A stretch of 64,000 bases of DNA from Anaerocolumna cellulosilytica (lineage in GTDB: Bacteria; Bacillota; Clostridia; Lachnospirales; Lachnospiraceae): the NCBI RefSeq assembly GCF_014218335.1, contig NZ_AP023367.1, forward strand, positions 1,117,501 through 1,181,500, in the 5' to 3' direction. The notes beneath the pieces are model-generated. The model saw only the letters and a list, made by a program, of their open reading frames with translations, had not been told where the DNA came from and made no database searches. Of this stretch, positions 38,001-46,047 are shown piece by piece (positions within the stretch are counted from its first letter, which is position 1; each line of letters opens with the position of its first letter). Both the position numbers and the translations under genes were made by a program.

Positions 38001-39032
38001 AGTAACTGCATCATCCAAAGCAGCAACAATATCTTCTGTATAGGCTCCTGTATTACCTGGAATATCACTAAATACCTTCATAATCATTAACTGGGCCTCG
38101 GGAGCAACACCTGTTATCCCGTCCTCATCTCCAGCCGGAGCCGCAATAGTACCGGCTACATGAGTTCCGTGGTCGTTACTGTTAACAGTAACACCCTCTA
38201 CAGTTGGAGTTACTTCGTTATCAGTATCCGCATAATCGTATGCATATGGTATCTTTGCGTTTACATAGGTGTCATTCGCGTTGCTTATGCCAGATTTTAG
38301 CGGACTGGTGGTACTGTCTATTTTATCCTGAATATCCTGTACGCCAAATTTAGGTTCTGCCGGATCCACTTGAAAACCGGTATGTCCGGTATCTAATCCC
38401 GTATCTAGAATGGCTACAACAGTGCCTTGACCCTTGTAATCTAAATCCCAAGTAGGGACAGCACCTACTGTGCTGGTACTGGTCTTCATTACGGGTTCTA
38501 CTTTTTCATAATAGCCTGCCACATAAGCAGTTTTTACTGAGGCTAATTTGCGTATAGAAGCTAAAGAGCCATAATTGGTTTTTATGGCAAAGCCGTTCAT
38601 AACACTTGTATAATGATATACAATTTCTGCTTTTGCTGAAGTTGTCTTTAATGCTGTAATATCACTGGCAACCTCAGTCTGTTGTTTGAGTAAATCATCT
38701 GATATTACCTCAGCCTCCGGAGTAAGGGCATACTCATCAAAACTGATGGTATCAGCAGCAAAAGAGGACATTCTTTTACTGTTATAATGATCTAGTAAAG
38801 GTTCATCATTTAACTCAACAATGATGGTTACCTGCTCGTCCGGTAAATGGATATCGGAAAGAATTGCTCCATCAACCGTATATTTTTTGATACCACTTGT
38901 GTCTTCAACTTTGGAAAAAGACTTCTTAGTACTGCTGTTATCTGGTACAGCAGCGAAAGTAACTAGATTTGCTGCAATGGTGGTAATTATCAGCATAATT
39001 GCCGTAAAGGCAGCAGTTATTTTTCTTTTCAT
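35028..39032 (-). CDS. Secreted subtilisin-family serine protease, lactocepin-like, with Ig-like C-terminus
   Basis: 1334 residues. Signal peptide (1-28), an I9-type propeptide to about 185, then the S8 catalytic domain with Asp210 (AILDTGLD), His288 (DHGTHVAG) and Ser614 (GTSMAAPH); a PA insert lies at about 465-540. Fn3-like and FlgD-like segments follow (SPNGDGEFDRFDA). Residues about 1110-1172 are a Thr/Pro-rich linker, and the last 160 are two Big_2-type Ig-like domains. No LPxTG is present; the basic Ig-like domains may hold it at the wall. Likely role: nutrient proteolysis or surface-protein processing. Its leader is long and structured. Confidence 0.93.
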   Translation of the reverse strand: MKRKITAAFTAIMLIITTIAANLVTFAAVPDNSSTKKSFSKVEDTSGIKKYTVDGAILSDIHLPDEQVTIIVELNDEPLLDHYNSKRMSSFAADTISFDEYALTPEAEVISDDLLKQQTEVASDITALKTTSAKAEIVYHYTSVMNGFAIKTNYGSLASIRKLASVKTAYVAGYYEKVEPVMKTSTSTVGAVPTWDLDYKGQGTVVAILDTGLDTGHTGFQVDPAEPKFGVQDIQDKIDSTTSPLKSGISNANDTYVNAKIPYAYDYADTDNEVTPTVEGVTVNSNDHGTHVAGTIAAPAGDEDGITGVAPEAQLMIMKVFSDIPGNTGAYTEDIVAALDDAVTLGADVINMSLGSSSGFSSEGSESESNVYARIADAGITLAVSAGNSYSSTYNNGLKGAAFSSNPDTAVVGSPSTYAASTSVASVINTYFHAAAFKVENKDYFYNETAAATQPYFSHLSTVSGGAITYVPVPGAGNPSDYEGLDVKGKIALVQRGSINFNDKLLNAHANGAIGIIVYNNQAGTINMSLSDYLIPAVSITQKDGLTLLKAADKILHISENMGSYPDDKANQASGFSSWGVTPDLKLKPEIAAPGENIYSTVPFSQYASMSGTSMAAPHIAGTFALVKQYLNTTDKFGSLTNSEKAELSNNLLMSTALPTKDGNNTYYSPRKQGSGIVNVYNAIKTDAYLYVEDSNEANSRPKLHLGDDASKTGVYTKSFHIRSVTDAAISYDPVVTTLTETDTYGLLLESAYDISNLTSATIKVDGLEINEADSITVAPYSDVEVTLTINLSDTAKEYLNTTFENGEFIDGFVHLDSLETNYDLSIPFLGFYGDWTQAPLLDTGSANDLEAYQQTIHALYTNGGNNYLGVNPFDENAYALIGEYNPYLYKNYYDTYNPAAGLEKIAISPNGDGEFDRFDAAQISLLRNAKEFNWSITDSSGKILLSDDSAYTRKSIYNSTSQAVRPIIISNSSWEGTDGSNKPLSNNSVVTFTVSGILDYDAPTQNNLNSTISFPITIDTEAPVLTNVVTKNNTIKITVKDNQYIAAVFLFDKSNPATPVGSILLDEAEKGTASTIDIDPADLGLAGKTAKDLSITVYDYAMNSGTYDLIKETTPTPTVTPRPTTDPTDPGEPWYPPTTPTPTPSPSATPTPSATPTPSATPTATPTPTKAPIDKVKVSPTKETLYVGKTSSIKVSLPKLNTKDTVKITYSSNKKSVATVSSTGKVTAKKVGTATITTKVTINKKSKTFTTKVTVKKPSITFTKKTASLKVGKTYTFTAKANGVTDAITYSVSNTKLATIDKKTGKLKAKKAGTVYVIAKAGKLTQKYKVIIK
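35520..35690 (-). repeat. Low-complexity coding repeat (Pro-Thr linker)
   Basis: Degenerate tandem units encoding TPTPSATPTPSA in the protease linker. Such tracts vary in length between strains by slippage. Confidence 0.75.
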
Positions 39033-39204
39033 TTACATCCCTCTTTCTTTATTCATTATAGTATCATTCCTATTTCCGCTTTTCTAGATATAACCATTGA
39101 ATAACACCTCTGTGAGAGGTATGATATTGTCTCCAATTAGGATAATCCCTTCGTGATTACTCTTACAACTCCCCCTTTCTGTGGGAGACAGCATGCTTAA
39201 TACT

Positions 39205-39233
39205 AAAAAAGGGGACTGCTGCAAATGCAGCAG
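39205..39233 (-). terminator. Hairpin plus U-run inside the protease leader
   Basis: On the minus strand CTGCTGC-ATTT-GCAGCAG is followed by TCCCC and six T. It is about 100 bases into the predicted transcript and 170 bases before the start codon, the position of an attenuator. Confidence 0.6.
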
Positions 39234-39342
39234 GCCGTTTGGTAGGAAATGATATGCAGTTTTTAAATAATACACAGATACGAATGTGCGGTAGTATGTA
39301 GGAACGAGAATAACTGTTAAAATCTGAGTATTATTGTCAGCT

Positions 39343-39371
39343 ATTATAGCATGAGAATTTACTATTTACAA
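39343..39371 (-). promoter_or_regulatory. SigA promoter of the protease gene
   Basis: On the minus strand TTGTAA (39371-39366) and TATAAT (39348-39343) are 17 bases apart. The predicted start near 39336 leaves a leader of about 300 bases. Confidence 0.7.
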
Positions 39372-39458
39372 TATATGGCAAGTAAAAAAGTAAAATATTT
39401 TAGAACACCATATTTTGGTGATTATTTTAAACGGGGTGGAGATACCTGTTAAGAAGAA

Positions 39459-40112
39459 TTACCCTGTTGCCATGACCTTTTTTTGATAGGTACGTACAGA
39501 AACAGAGAGAATAAAACAGATAACAAAATAGATAGCAGCCAACAGAGCGAATAAGGACATAATTTCTGTGGCTGTTACTGCTTTTCCCATTACAATGTCC
39601 GTATTTCTGGATAATTCGGCTATATCTACCGCCTTCAAATAAGCAGTGTCTTTGATAACGGTAATCATTTGTGATAGAACAGAAGGAATAATCTGCTTAT
39701 AAGTTTGAGGAAGTATTAGATATAACATCGTACGGGGAAATGAAAAGCCCTGGGAAGCCGCCGCCTCAAATTGCCCCTTTGGGATGCCGTTTAGCCCTCC
39801 TCTTATAATTTCAGCCATAATAGCTGAGGTAAAAAGTGTAAAAGCAAATATTTCTTTTGCAATAACATTGCCGGGTATAATGAAGCGGAAGAAAAAAATC
39901 CAGAGAATATTGGGTGTACAACGAAAAAATTCAATATAGGCACCGGTTATTTTAGCCAAGGGCAATAAGTTACCTTTGGCATAAGTACGGATAATTGCAA
40001 AAAGTGTACCAAAGCACATACTTAGTAGAATGGTTGCAATGGATAAAAACACAGTAAGCTTTAAACCATCCAGCATAAATAGTAAATTGTTTCTGGATAA
40101 AATATCACTCAT
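39459..40112 (-). CDS. Polar amino-acid ABC transporter permease
   Basis: 217 residues, about five membrane helices, with the HisM/GlnP-family inner-membrane motif EIIRGGLNGIPKGQFEAAASQGF (the EAA loop that contacts the ATPase). It is the second permease of a four-gene minus-strand transporter and overlaps the first by four bases (ATGA). The pair forms a heterodimeric channel for an amino acid. Start ATG 40112 follows GGAGG. Confidence 0.92.
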   Translation of the reverse strand: MSDILSRNNLLFMLDGLKLTVFLSIATILLSMCFGTLFAIIRTYAKGNLLPLAKITGAYIEFFRCTPNILWIFFFRFIIPGNVIAKEIFAFTLFTSAIMAEIIRGGLNGIPKGQFEAAASQGFSFPRTMLYLILPQTYKQIIPSVLSQMITVIKDTAYLKAVDIAELSRNTDIVMGKAVTATEIMSLFALLAAIYFVICFILSVSVRTYQKKVMATG

Positions 40113-40816
40113 GAATCCACCTCCATTATGCGAAGTGGTGTAACGGCAGGAAGCTGTCTGGCCTTATTTTCTAGCCGTGCCGTGAGCCTGGCAAGAGGAA
40201 AACAGAGCAGAAAATACAGCAATCCAGCGGTTAGATAACCCTGATAGAAAAAACCATTATTGCCCGCCCAGGATTTTGCGTAATACATAATATCCATACC
40301 TGCAATCATTGCCAGTACAGAAGTATTCTTTACTAAATTCATAGCCTGATTGGTAAGAGGCGGTAATATGACTTTAAGAGATTGCGGTAATATAATATAT
40401 CTCATGGTCTGTATATAAGGAAATCCCTGAGACGTGGCCGCCTCAACCTGACCCTTTTCAACGGCTTCAATACCGCTTCTAATGACCTCAGATATGTAGG
40501 CAGCATGATATAGACCGACGCCCACAACACCAACCATGAAGCCTGGGAGTCTGATACCTAGAAAAGGGAGACCAAAGGAATAGAAGAATACTTGAACAAC
40601 TAAGGGAGTATTCTGAAAAAATTCAACAAAAATTCTGGTAATTATACGGAAGCCATAAAGCTTGACACAGGACAATATACCTAAAATTAATCCCAACCCC
40701 AAGGCAATAAGTAAGCCAAATAAGGCAACTAGAAGAGTTGTCTTCATACCTAAAAGGAACTGGTCAAAATCACCGATTAAGCGCAGCCAACGTCTTGCAT
40801 CAAACAGTTTAGACAT
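40109..40816 (-). CDS. Polar amino-acid ABC transporter permease
   Basis: 235 residues with the EAA loop VIRSGIEAVEKGQVEAATSQGF and five membrane helices. The frame can open at GTG 40825, but AAAGGGTG spaces properly only to ATG 40816 (MSKLFDARRW). It is co-translated with the second permease and follows the binding-protein gene by about 20 bases. Confidence 0.92.
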   Translation of the reverse strand: MSKLFDARRWLRLIGDFDQFLLGMKTTLLVALFGLLIALGLGLILGILSCVKLYGFRIITRIFVEFFQNTPLVVQVFFYSFGLPFLGIRLPGFMVGVVGVGLYHAAYISEVIRSGIEAVEKGQVEAATSQGFPYIQTMRYIILPQSLKVILPPLTNQAMNLVKNTSVLAMIAGMDIMYYAKSWAGNNGFFYQGYLTAGLLYFLLCFPLARLTARLENKARQLPAVTPLRIMEVDS

Positions 40817-40837
40817 AGTTTTCACCCTTTCGCTTTG

Positions 40838-41638
40838 CTATTGTAGGTTGTATTGTTCTTTATAGGTATTAAGCCGACCATCAGCAATCATATCTTTTAT
40901 AACACCGTCTACCAGTTCTGCCAGTTCTTTGTTCTCAAGTTTTGTAGCAGCACCGTAATCTTGTTCTTTAAAGCGATCTTCTAATAGTAAAGTAGTATCA
41001 TCGGCATAGCTGGAAAGAATGCCTCTGTCAACAGAAAAAACATCAACATTTCCGGAGGATAAAGCCACTTTAACACTGGGATAGGTATCAAACTCTTTAA
41101 AAGATACCGATACATTCTTATCTGTCAGATATTCCGTTACGGCATCCTTTGTAGTGGCGGCATTGGAGACACCAATAATCTTACCTTCCAGATCACTAGC
41201 AGAGTTGATTCCGGAATTCTTAAGCACAAGAAAACCTACGGAATCTGTATAGTATGAGGTTGAAAAATTCCAGCTTTCCTTACGTTCCTCCGTAATGGTA
41301 AAGGTGGCTAAAACCACATCTATATCGCCGTTATCAAGTAAGGGGCCTCTGGTCGTAGCATTAACAGCGGTAAACGCCACCTTATTTTTCGCTTCTTCTA
41401 AGGAGCAGTTAAAGATTTTAGCAGCGATTTCATAGGCAATATTAATTTCGAGACCTTCATATTGGTTGGTGTCAGGATTGAGATAGCCAAAGTTAAGAAC
41501 ATCTTGTTTACAGCCTACTTTTAAGACCTCAGCCGATTTTATAGTTGCAATAGTATCCTTCTTCTCACAGCCGTTTAAGGAAAAAAGCAAAAGTGTTATC
41601 AGAAGGAGTGACAATAATTTTTTAGATATATGTTTCAT
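40838..41638 (-). CDS. Amino-acid ABC transporter substrate-binding lipoprotein
   Basis: 266 residues. A lipoprotein signal ends in LFSLNGC, so Cys27 should carry the lipid anchor. The mature part is a family 3 solute-binding protein (LKVGCKQDVLNFGYLNPDTNQYEGLEINIAYEIA, then VVLATFTITEERKESWNFSTSYY). It captures an amino acid outside the cell for the permeases encoded downstream. A CGCAGG hairpin and GGGTG ribosome site directly before its start recur before another binding-protein gene at 50315. Confidence 0.92.
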   Translation of the reverse strand: MKHISKKLLSLLLITLLLFSLNGCEKKDTIATIKSAEVLKVGCKQDVLNFGYLNPDTNQYEGLEINIAYEIAAKIFNCSLEEAKNKVAFTAVNATTRGPLLDNGDIDVVLATFTITEERKESWNFSTSYYTDSVGFLVLKNSGINSASDLEGKIIGVSNAATTKDAVTEYLTDKNVSVSFKEFDTYPSVKVALSSGNVDVFSVDRGILSSYADDTTLLLEDRFKEQDYGAATKLENKELAELVDGVIKDMIADGRLNTYKEQYNLQ

Positions 41639-41655
41639 AATTTACACCCTTTGCT

Positions 41656-41671
41656 CGCAGGCCTGCCTGCG
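41656..41671 (-). promoter_or_regulatory. CGCAGG hairpin before a binding-protein gene (copy 1)
   Basis: On the minus strand GTAT-CGCAGG-CAGG-CCTGCG precedes GGGTGTAAATTATG. Almost the same string precedes the thiamine-type binding protein at 50278-50293. Such hairpins between operon genes can protect the mRNA and raise binding-protein output. Confidence 0.6.
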
Positions 41672-41724
41672 ATACAATCCTTTCTTTGATTATAATTATT
41701 TAGGGAATAGCGAAACGATAGGAC

Positions 41725-42447
41725 TTATCTTAATATTTTGCTTAAAAAAGCTTTGGTTCTTTCCTGTTCTGGATTTGTAAAAAAATGTTCCGGTGTACCG
41801 GTTTCAATAATCTGACCTTCATCCATAAAAACAACCCTGTCTGCCACTTGTCTTGCAAATCCCATTTCATGGGTTACACAGACCATAGTTATATTGTCAC
41901 TGGTCAGACGAATCATGACATCTAGTACTTCCTGCACCATTTCCGGATCTAGGGCACTGGTAGGTTCATCAAATAAAATAATCTTTTGTCTTGTGGTCAA
42001 AGCTCTTGCAATAGCAACCCTTTGCTGCTGGCCGCCTGAGAGCATAGAAGGATATACTTCTGCCTTATCAGCAAGTCCAACTCTTGTTAAATACTCCATT
42101 GCAATTTCCTTTGCTTTATCCGGTGGTATTTTATGTAGCTTAATCGGTGCCAGCGTTAGATTTTTTAATACTGTCATATGAGGATAGAGATTAAATTGCT
42201 GAAAGACCATAGCGGTAGTGTTTTTCACCAACTGTGTTTTGTTTTTTTTAGTAAGCTGCTCATTATCAATAAAAACAGTTCCTGAGGATGGCTCCTCTAA
42301 AAAATTCATACACCGTATCAAGGTGCTTTTTCCACTGCCACTGGGGCCGATTATAACCAGTTTCTCTCCCTCCTTTACCGTAAGGGTGACATCCTTTAGC
42401 ACATGCAGATTACCATAATGCTTGTTTAAGCCTTCAAGTCGAATCAC
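41725..42447 (-). CDS. Polar amino-acid ABC transporter ATP-binding protein (GlnQ type)
   Basis: 240 residues with all ABC motifs: Walker [10 protein letters not shown], signature [15 protein letters not shown], Walker [14 protein letters not shown] and switch His in [10 protein letters not shown]. Length and motifs match GlnQ/HisP. It is the first gene of the minus-strand transporter operon, starting at GTG 42447 behind AGGAGG. A consensus promoter and a hairpin with U-run stand just upstream. Confidence 0.93.
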   Translation of the reverse strand: MIRLEGLNKHYGNLHVLKDVTLTVKEGEKLVIIGPSGSGKSTLIRCMNFLEEPSSGTVFIDNEQLTKKNKTQLVKNTTAMVFQQFNLYPHMTVLKNLTLAPIKLHKIPPDKAKEIAMEYLTRVGLADKAEVYPSMLSGGQQQRVAIARALTTRQKIILFDEPTSALDPEMVQEVLDVMIRLTSDNITMVCVTHEMGFARQVADRVVFMDEGQIIETGTPEHFFTNPEQERTKAFLSKILR

Positions 42448-42472
42448 AAAAACACCTCCTTTATATACAAAA

Positions 42473-42499
42473 AAGTGCGCCTTTATAAAAAGCGCACTT
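42473..42499 (-). terminator. Hairpin plus U-run in the transporter leader
   Basis: On the minus strand AAGTGCGC and GCGCACTT form an 8-bp stem followed by TTTTT. It ends about 25 bases before the GTG start and about 40 bases after the predicted transcription start, so it can stop the transcript before the operon. Confidence 0.65.
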
Positions 42500-42545
42500 G
42501 CTTAAATTGTAAAATATTATGATTGATTGGTTTTATTTGTTAGCT

Positions 42546-42574
42546 ATTATAATGGAGTAATACAGTAATGTCAA
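42546..42574 (-). promoter_or_regulatory. Perfect SigA promoter of the amino-acid transporter operon
   Basis: On the minus strand TTGACA (42574-42569), 17 bases, TATAAT (42551-42546). Both boxes are consensus. Confidence 0.85.
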
Positions 42575-42690
42575 TATATTTTGAGAAAAAATGGAATAAT
42601 AAACTAATTAAAGTAAGCATTTTTCATATATATACAATAATTCAAGTGAAATATATTACCAGAATACATCGAACTAACCTTCGTTAATTA

Positions 42691-42719
42691 TTGTAACTGG
42701 ATAAAAATTGTGATAATAT
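42691..42719 (+). promoter_or_regulatory. SigA promoter of the sugar dehydratase gene
   Basis: TTGTAA (42691-42696) and TAATAT (42714-42719), 17 bases apart, about 73 bases before the GTG start. Confidence 0.6.
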
Positions 42720-42791
42720 GATAAGGGTGAAAACAAAACAATTACATAACTTTGATTTGAGAGCCGTCAGAGCGGTTAATGAGGAACTAAT

Positions 42792-44657
42792 GTGAGACAA
42801 TTTATAAAAGATAAAAAGTTATTTATTAGAAGATTATTTTTAATTATTCTGGATGTGCTATTAATTAATATGGCATCCTTTTCAGCACTGCTCATACGAT
42901 TTGATTTTCGTTTGGGTCAGATACCAACCAATTATGCTGAGGCAGTATTATCCTATGCTGTATATAATACCATTACTGCAATTGTTGTCTTTGCCCTCTT
43001 TCGACTATACAACAGTCTATGGAAATATGCGGGTATTGATGAATTATCTAACATAATTTTTGCCTGCGTAGTAAGTGGCGGCATACAGTTAATAGTAATG
43101 CATTTTATACTTAGAATCCATGTACCAAGAAGTTATTATCCTTTAAGTGTCCTTTTTCTGGTAGCTCTGATTAGCTTAAGTCGTTTTTTTTACCGATACA
43201 TAAGAAGACTTTCACGCAGAAACTTTGGTACCTATCAGAGCAGGATTATGATTATCGGAGCAGGAGAAGCAGGAAATTCAATTATAAGGGAGATTACAGT
43301 AAGTACTTATGTAAAAGGTATGGTAGTATGTGCCATTGACGATGATAAAGATAAACAGGGAAGCTATATACAGGGAATTAAAGTGGTTGGGGACAGACAT
43401 AAAATTGTTGAAGCAGCTGAAAAATATGAGATTACAGATATTATCATAACCATGCCCACTGCAAGTAAAAGGATAATTCGAGAAATACTTGATATTTGTA
43501 AAGGGACAGGCTGTGCATTAAAGATTCTGCCGGGTATGTATCAGCTTATTAATGAAGAGGTAAGTGTAACAGAATTAAGGGATGTTGAAATAGAAGACCT
43601 TTTAGGCAGGGAGCCGGTTAAGACAGATTTGCCTGAAATTATGAATTATGTAAGCGGCAAGGTTATATTAGTCACAGGCGGCGGTGGTTCTATTGGCAGT
43701 GAGTTGTGCAGACAGCTTGCTAAGCTAGAGCCAAAACAGTTAATTATAGTTGACATTTATGAAAATAATGCGTATTTTATACAACAGGAACTAAGAAATG
43801 AATATCCGGAGCTGGATTTAATCGTATTGATAGCCTCAGTACGAAATTCCAACAGGATGAATTGGATACTTAATTGTTATAAACCGGAGATTATTTATCA
43901 TGCTGCTGCACATAAGCATGTACCCTTAATGGAGGAAAGTCCGAATGAAGCCATAAAAAACAACGTTGGCGGTACCTATAAGATGGCTTTGGCAGCACAT
44001 AAACATGGAGTTAAGAAATTTATCCTCATCTCCTCCGATAAAGCAGTGAATCCGACGAATGTTATGGGAGCCTCTAAGCGTATTTGTGAAATGATTATTC
44101 AGGCATTTCATAAAAAATCTGATACGGAATTTGTAGCAGTTCGCTTTGGAAATGTATTAGGCAGTAATGGAAGTGTGATTCCTCTATTTAAAGAGCAGAT
44201 ATTAAGAGGTGGTCCGGTAACGGTAACTCATCCGGACATCATAAGGTATTTTATGACCATCCCGGAAGCAGTTGCTCTTGTTTTGCAGGCAGGTGCCTAT
44301 GCTAAAGGTGGTGAAATCTTTGTGTTAGATATGGGCGAACCGGTAAGAATTGCAGAATTAGCAGAGAATCTAATACGACTGTCAGGTTATGAACCGGGCA
44401 GGGATATTTCTATTGAATATACAGGTTTACGTCCTGGAGAAAAGTTATATGAAGAATTGCTTATGAAAGAAGAAGGACTTCAGGAAACAGCTAATAAATT
44501 AATACATATTGGGAAACCTATAGAAATGGAAGAAGAACTTATACTAAAAGAAGTAGAAGAATTGGATAAGGCAGCTAAAGAAGAAGCAGAGGACATCAGA
44601 ATCCGGATTAAAAGACTGGTACCTACCTATGCCTTAAAAGACGAAAAAACTATATAA
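42792..44657 (+). CDS. Membrane-bound nucleotide-sugar 4,6-dehydratase (CapD/PglF/WbpM type)
   Basis: 621 residues. Four N-terminal membrane helices (to about 115) lead to a CoA-binding-like Rossmann domain (IMIIGAGEAGNSII) and then the catalytic SDR domain with VTGGGGSIGSELCRQL, HAAAHKHVPLMEESP and SSDKAVNPTNVMGASKR. This is the long PglF/WbpM form, which makes UDP-4-keto-6-deoxy-GlcNAc for bacillosamine- or FucNAc-like sugars. It lies 18 kb from the glycan locus but probably feeds it or a glycoprotein pathway. A ferritin-like gene follows closely. Confidence 0.9.
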   Translation: MRQFIKDKKLFIRRLFLIILDVLLINMASFSALLIRFDFRLGQIPTNYAEAVLSYAVYNTITAIVVFALFRLYNSLWKYAGIDELSNIIFACVVSGGIQLIVMHFILRIHVPRSYYPLSVLFLVALISLSRFFYRYIRRLSRRNFGTYQSRIMIIGAGEAGNSIIREITVSTYVKGMVVCAIDDDKDKQGSYIQGIKVVGDRHKIVEAAEKYEITDIIITMPTASKRIIREILDICKGTGCALKILPGMYQLINEEVSVTELRDVEIEDLLGREPVKTDLPEIMNYVSGKVILVTGGGGSIGSELCRQLAKLEPKQLIIVDIYENNAYFIQQELRNEYPELDLIVLIASVRNSNRMNWILNCYKPEIIYHAAAHKHVPLMEESPNEAIKNNVGGTYKMALAAHKHGVKKFILISSDKAVNPTNVMGASKRICEMIIQAFHKKSDTEFVAVRFGNVLGSNGSVIPLFKEQILRGGPVTVTHPDIIRYFMTIPEAVALVLQAGAYAKGGEIFVLDMGEPVRIAELAENLIRLSGYEPGRDISIEYTGLRPGEKLYEELLMKEEGLQETANKLIHIGKPIEMEEELILKEVEELDKAAKEEAEDIRIRIKRLVPTYALKDEKTI

Positions 44658-44678
44658 ATTTAAATGAGGCATAAATGA

Positions 44679-45143
44679 ATGAACCATACCATTAAGACGT
44701 TATTAGTAAGAATTTTAGACTTAGAAAATTTTTTTGAAAGTTTTTATAGGAATTTAGCTCTGAGTCAGGAAGCACAAAAGGACTATGCTTTAAAAAATAC
44801 GGCAGCTATTCTTTCGCTGGAAGAAAAAAGGCATGGAGAAGTCTGTCAAGAGTTAATAAATAAAGATGTGGGCGCAAAACACTTGATATCAGATGATATT
44901 TTATCGCAGGTTGAGTATTTCTTAATTACATTAAAACAATCAGCGAACAGTTACGGAATACTGACTGCAAAACAATTAATTGCCCATGCTATTGATAGTG
45001 AAAATCGACAGATTACGCTGCTTAACAGAATTTTAGAATTACTTCGAAAAGATAATATAGACAGCTCTCTTGAAGAGGTATTTGTATACTTGTTGGAGGA
45101 AGAGTCTAAACATGTTAATAATTTACAGGTTTTTTTAAAGTAG
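44679..45143 (+). CDS. Ferritin-like four-helix protein
   Basis: 154 residues, all helical. The carboxylate/histidine pattern of a di-iron four-helix bundle is visible: ENFFE in helix 1, EEKRHGE (Glu-x-x-His) in helix 2, AIDSEN in helix 3 and EEESKH in helix 4. This resembles rubrerythrin/ferritin-like domains without the rubredoxin part. Iron binding or oxidative-stress protection is inferred. It is 21 bases after the dehydratase and shares its strong terminator. Confidence 0.65.
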   Translation: MNHTIKTLLVRILDLENFFESFYRNLALSQEAQKDYALKNTAAILSLEEKRHGEVCQELINKDVGAKHLISDDILSQVEYFLITLKQSANSYGILTAKQLIAHAIDSENRQITLLNRILELLRKDNIDSSLEEVFVYLLEEESKHVNNLQVFLK

Positions 45144-45161
45144 TGGTTAAAAGAAATGAAT

Positions 45162-45222
45162 GGTGTTGTAATATCTTGTATTATACTTTTTATAAAGGTC
45201 AAGATATTACAACGCCTTTTTA
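45162..45222 (+). terminator. Strong intrinsic terminator
   Basis: A 17-bp stem with one G-U pair (45162-45178 with 45200-45216) is followed by TTTTT. It closes the dehydratase/ferritin-like unit. Confidence 0.8.
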
Positions 45223-45287
45223 TATAATAGGAGTTTTTTCTACTACATAAAAAGATTCATAACTAAGACGCACTTCTTACGTTCAGA

Positions 45288-45827
45288 TTATGCAGCCTGG
45301 GAGTTTGCGTATATCATTTCACGAATACCTGGAACTTTAGTTAATAAAGGAAACAACAGGGCGGAAACTATAATACCAAACAGGTTTTGAACGAGATTAA
45401 ACAATAAACCCTGTGCCCCTGCACCAATTCCAAGACCAAGAATAAAAGCTTCAAAGAAAAAATATCCGCAAGTTATAATAATTCCACCACCGATTCCTGA
45501 AAGGATAAGAGACACTATATGCATTTTAAATAATCTGGTTAGAAGATGAAAAATAAAATAACCCGTAACAGCAGCCAAGGCTTTAATAAGCAGAGTAGCT
45601 GGCGCGAACCCCATGTATCCCAAAAATATATCAGCAAACATGGAACCGATACCTGCAGCGGCAGTACCATAAACTGGTCCCAGTAAAATACCGGATAATA
45701 AAACAAGTCCATCCCCCAGATGTATGAAACCTCCTGTAGGAGAGGGAACTTGAACAAGTATGGTAGCGATGCAAGTCATGGCAGCCATGAGAGCTGCAAG
45801 TACTAATTTACTCGTTTTATTTGTCAT
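45288..45827 (-). CDS. ECF transporter S component
   Basis: 179 residues with six membrane helices. The early AATILVQVPSPTGGFIHLGDGLVLLSGILLGP is the hallmark of the ECF_trnsprt/QueT-HmpT-like S components; AAAGIGSMFADIF follows. It captures a vitamin-type solute and works with a shared EcfA/A'/T module encoded elsewhere. The substrate cannot be read from sequence. The frame opens at TTG 45848, but that includes its own GAAAGGAG site; ATG 45827 is the start. Confidence 0.85.
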   Translation of the reverse strand: MTNKTSKLVLAALMAAMTCIATILVQVPSPTGGFIHLGDGLVLLSGILLGPVYGTAAAGIGSMFADIFLGYMGFAPATLLIKALAAVTGYFIFHLLTRLFKMHIVSLILSGIGGGIIITCGYFFFEAFILGLGIGAGAQGLLFNLVQNLFGIIVSALLFPLLTKVPGIREMIYANSQAA

Positions 45828-45960
45828 TAAGTACAACTCCTTTCGCAATTGCCAATTGTCTCAACAATTAAGTATGTTGTAACTTTATTATATTTTTGGT
45901 ATGATTAAAAGTTCCAGTAATGATAAAATTAACAGTGCCAGATTATTGAACAGTGGCTTC

Positions 45961-45989
45961 TTGCAAAAAGAATGGATTTCCGTTAATAT
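45961..45989 (+). promoter_or_regulatory. Probable promoter of larB
   Basis: TTGCAA (45961-45966) and TAATAT (45984-45989) are 17 bases apart, about 60 bases before the larB start. Confidence 0.5.
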
Positions 45990-46047
45990 GATAATACAAT
46001 AGGATGAAATTACTTACTAAAGGGTTGCAGAGGAGAAAAGAAAGACA

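Larger units (their letters stand above)
39033..39458 (-). other. Long structured leader of the protease gene
   Basis: This 426-base gap is mostly the 5' leader of the protease transcript. Read on the minus strand it has a promoter (39371-39343), a hairpin with U-run (39233-39205), then further pairings: GTCTCC with GGAGAC, TAATC with GATTA, and ACCTCT with AGAGGT close to the start codon. The 63-residue frame here has no ribosome site. No known riboswitch class is recognised. Confidence 0.5.
42448..42791 (+). other. Divergent promoter region
   Basis: 344 bases between divergent genes. It contains the minus-strand promoter and leader hairpin of the transporter operon and the + strand promoter of the sugar dehydratase. 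No gene is seen. Confidence 0.65.

Noticed and set aside
39084-39275. Minus-strand 63-residue ORF in the protease leader
   Set aside because: No ribosome site, and it spans several hairpins of the leader RNA.
42448-42545. T-box or amino-acid riboswitch before the ABC transporter
   Set aside because: Only about 40 bases lie between the predicted start and the terminator, too short for a specifier stem or aptamer.
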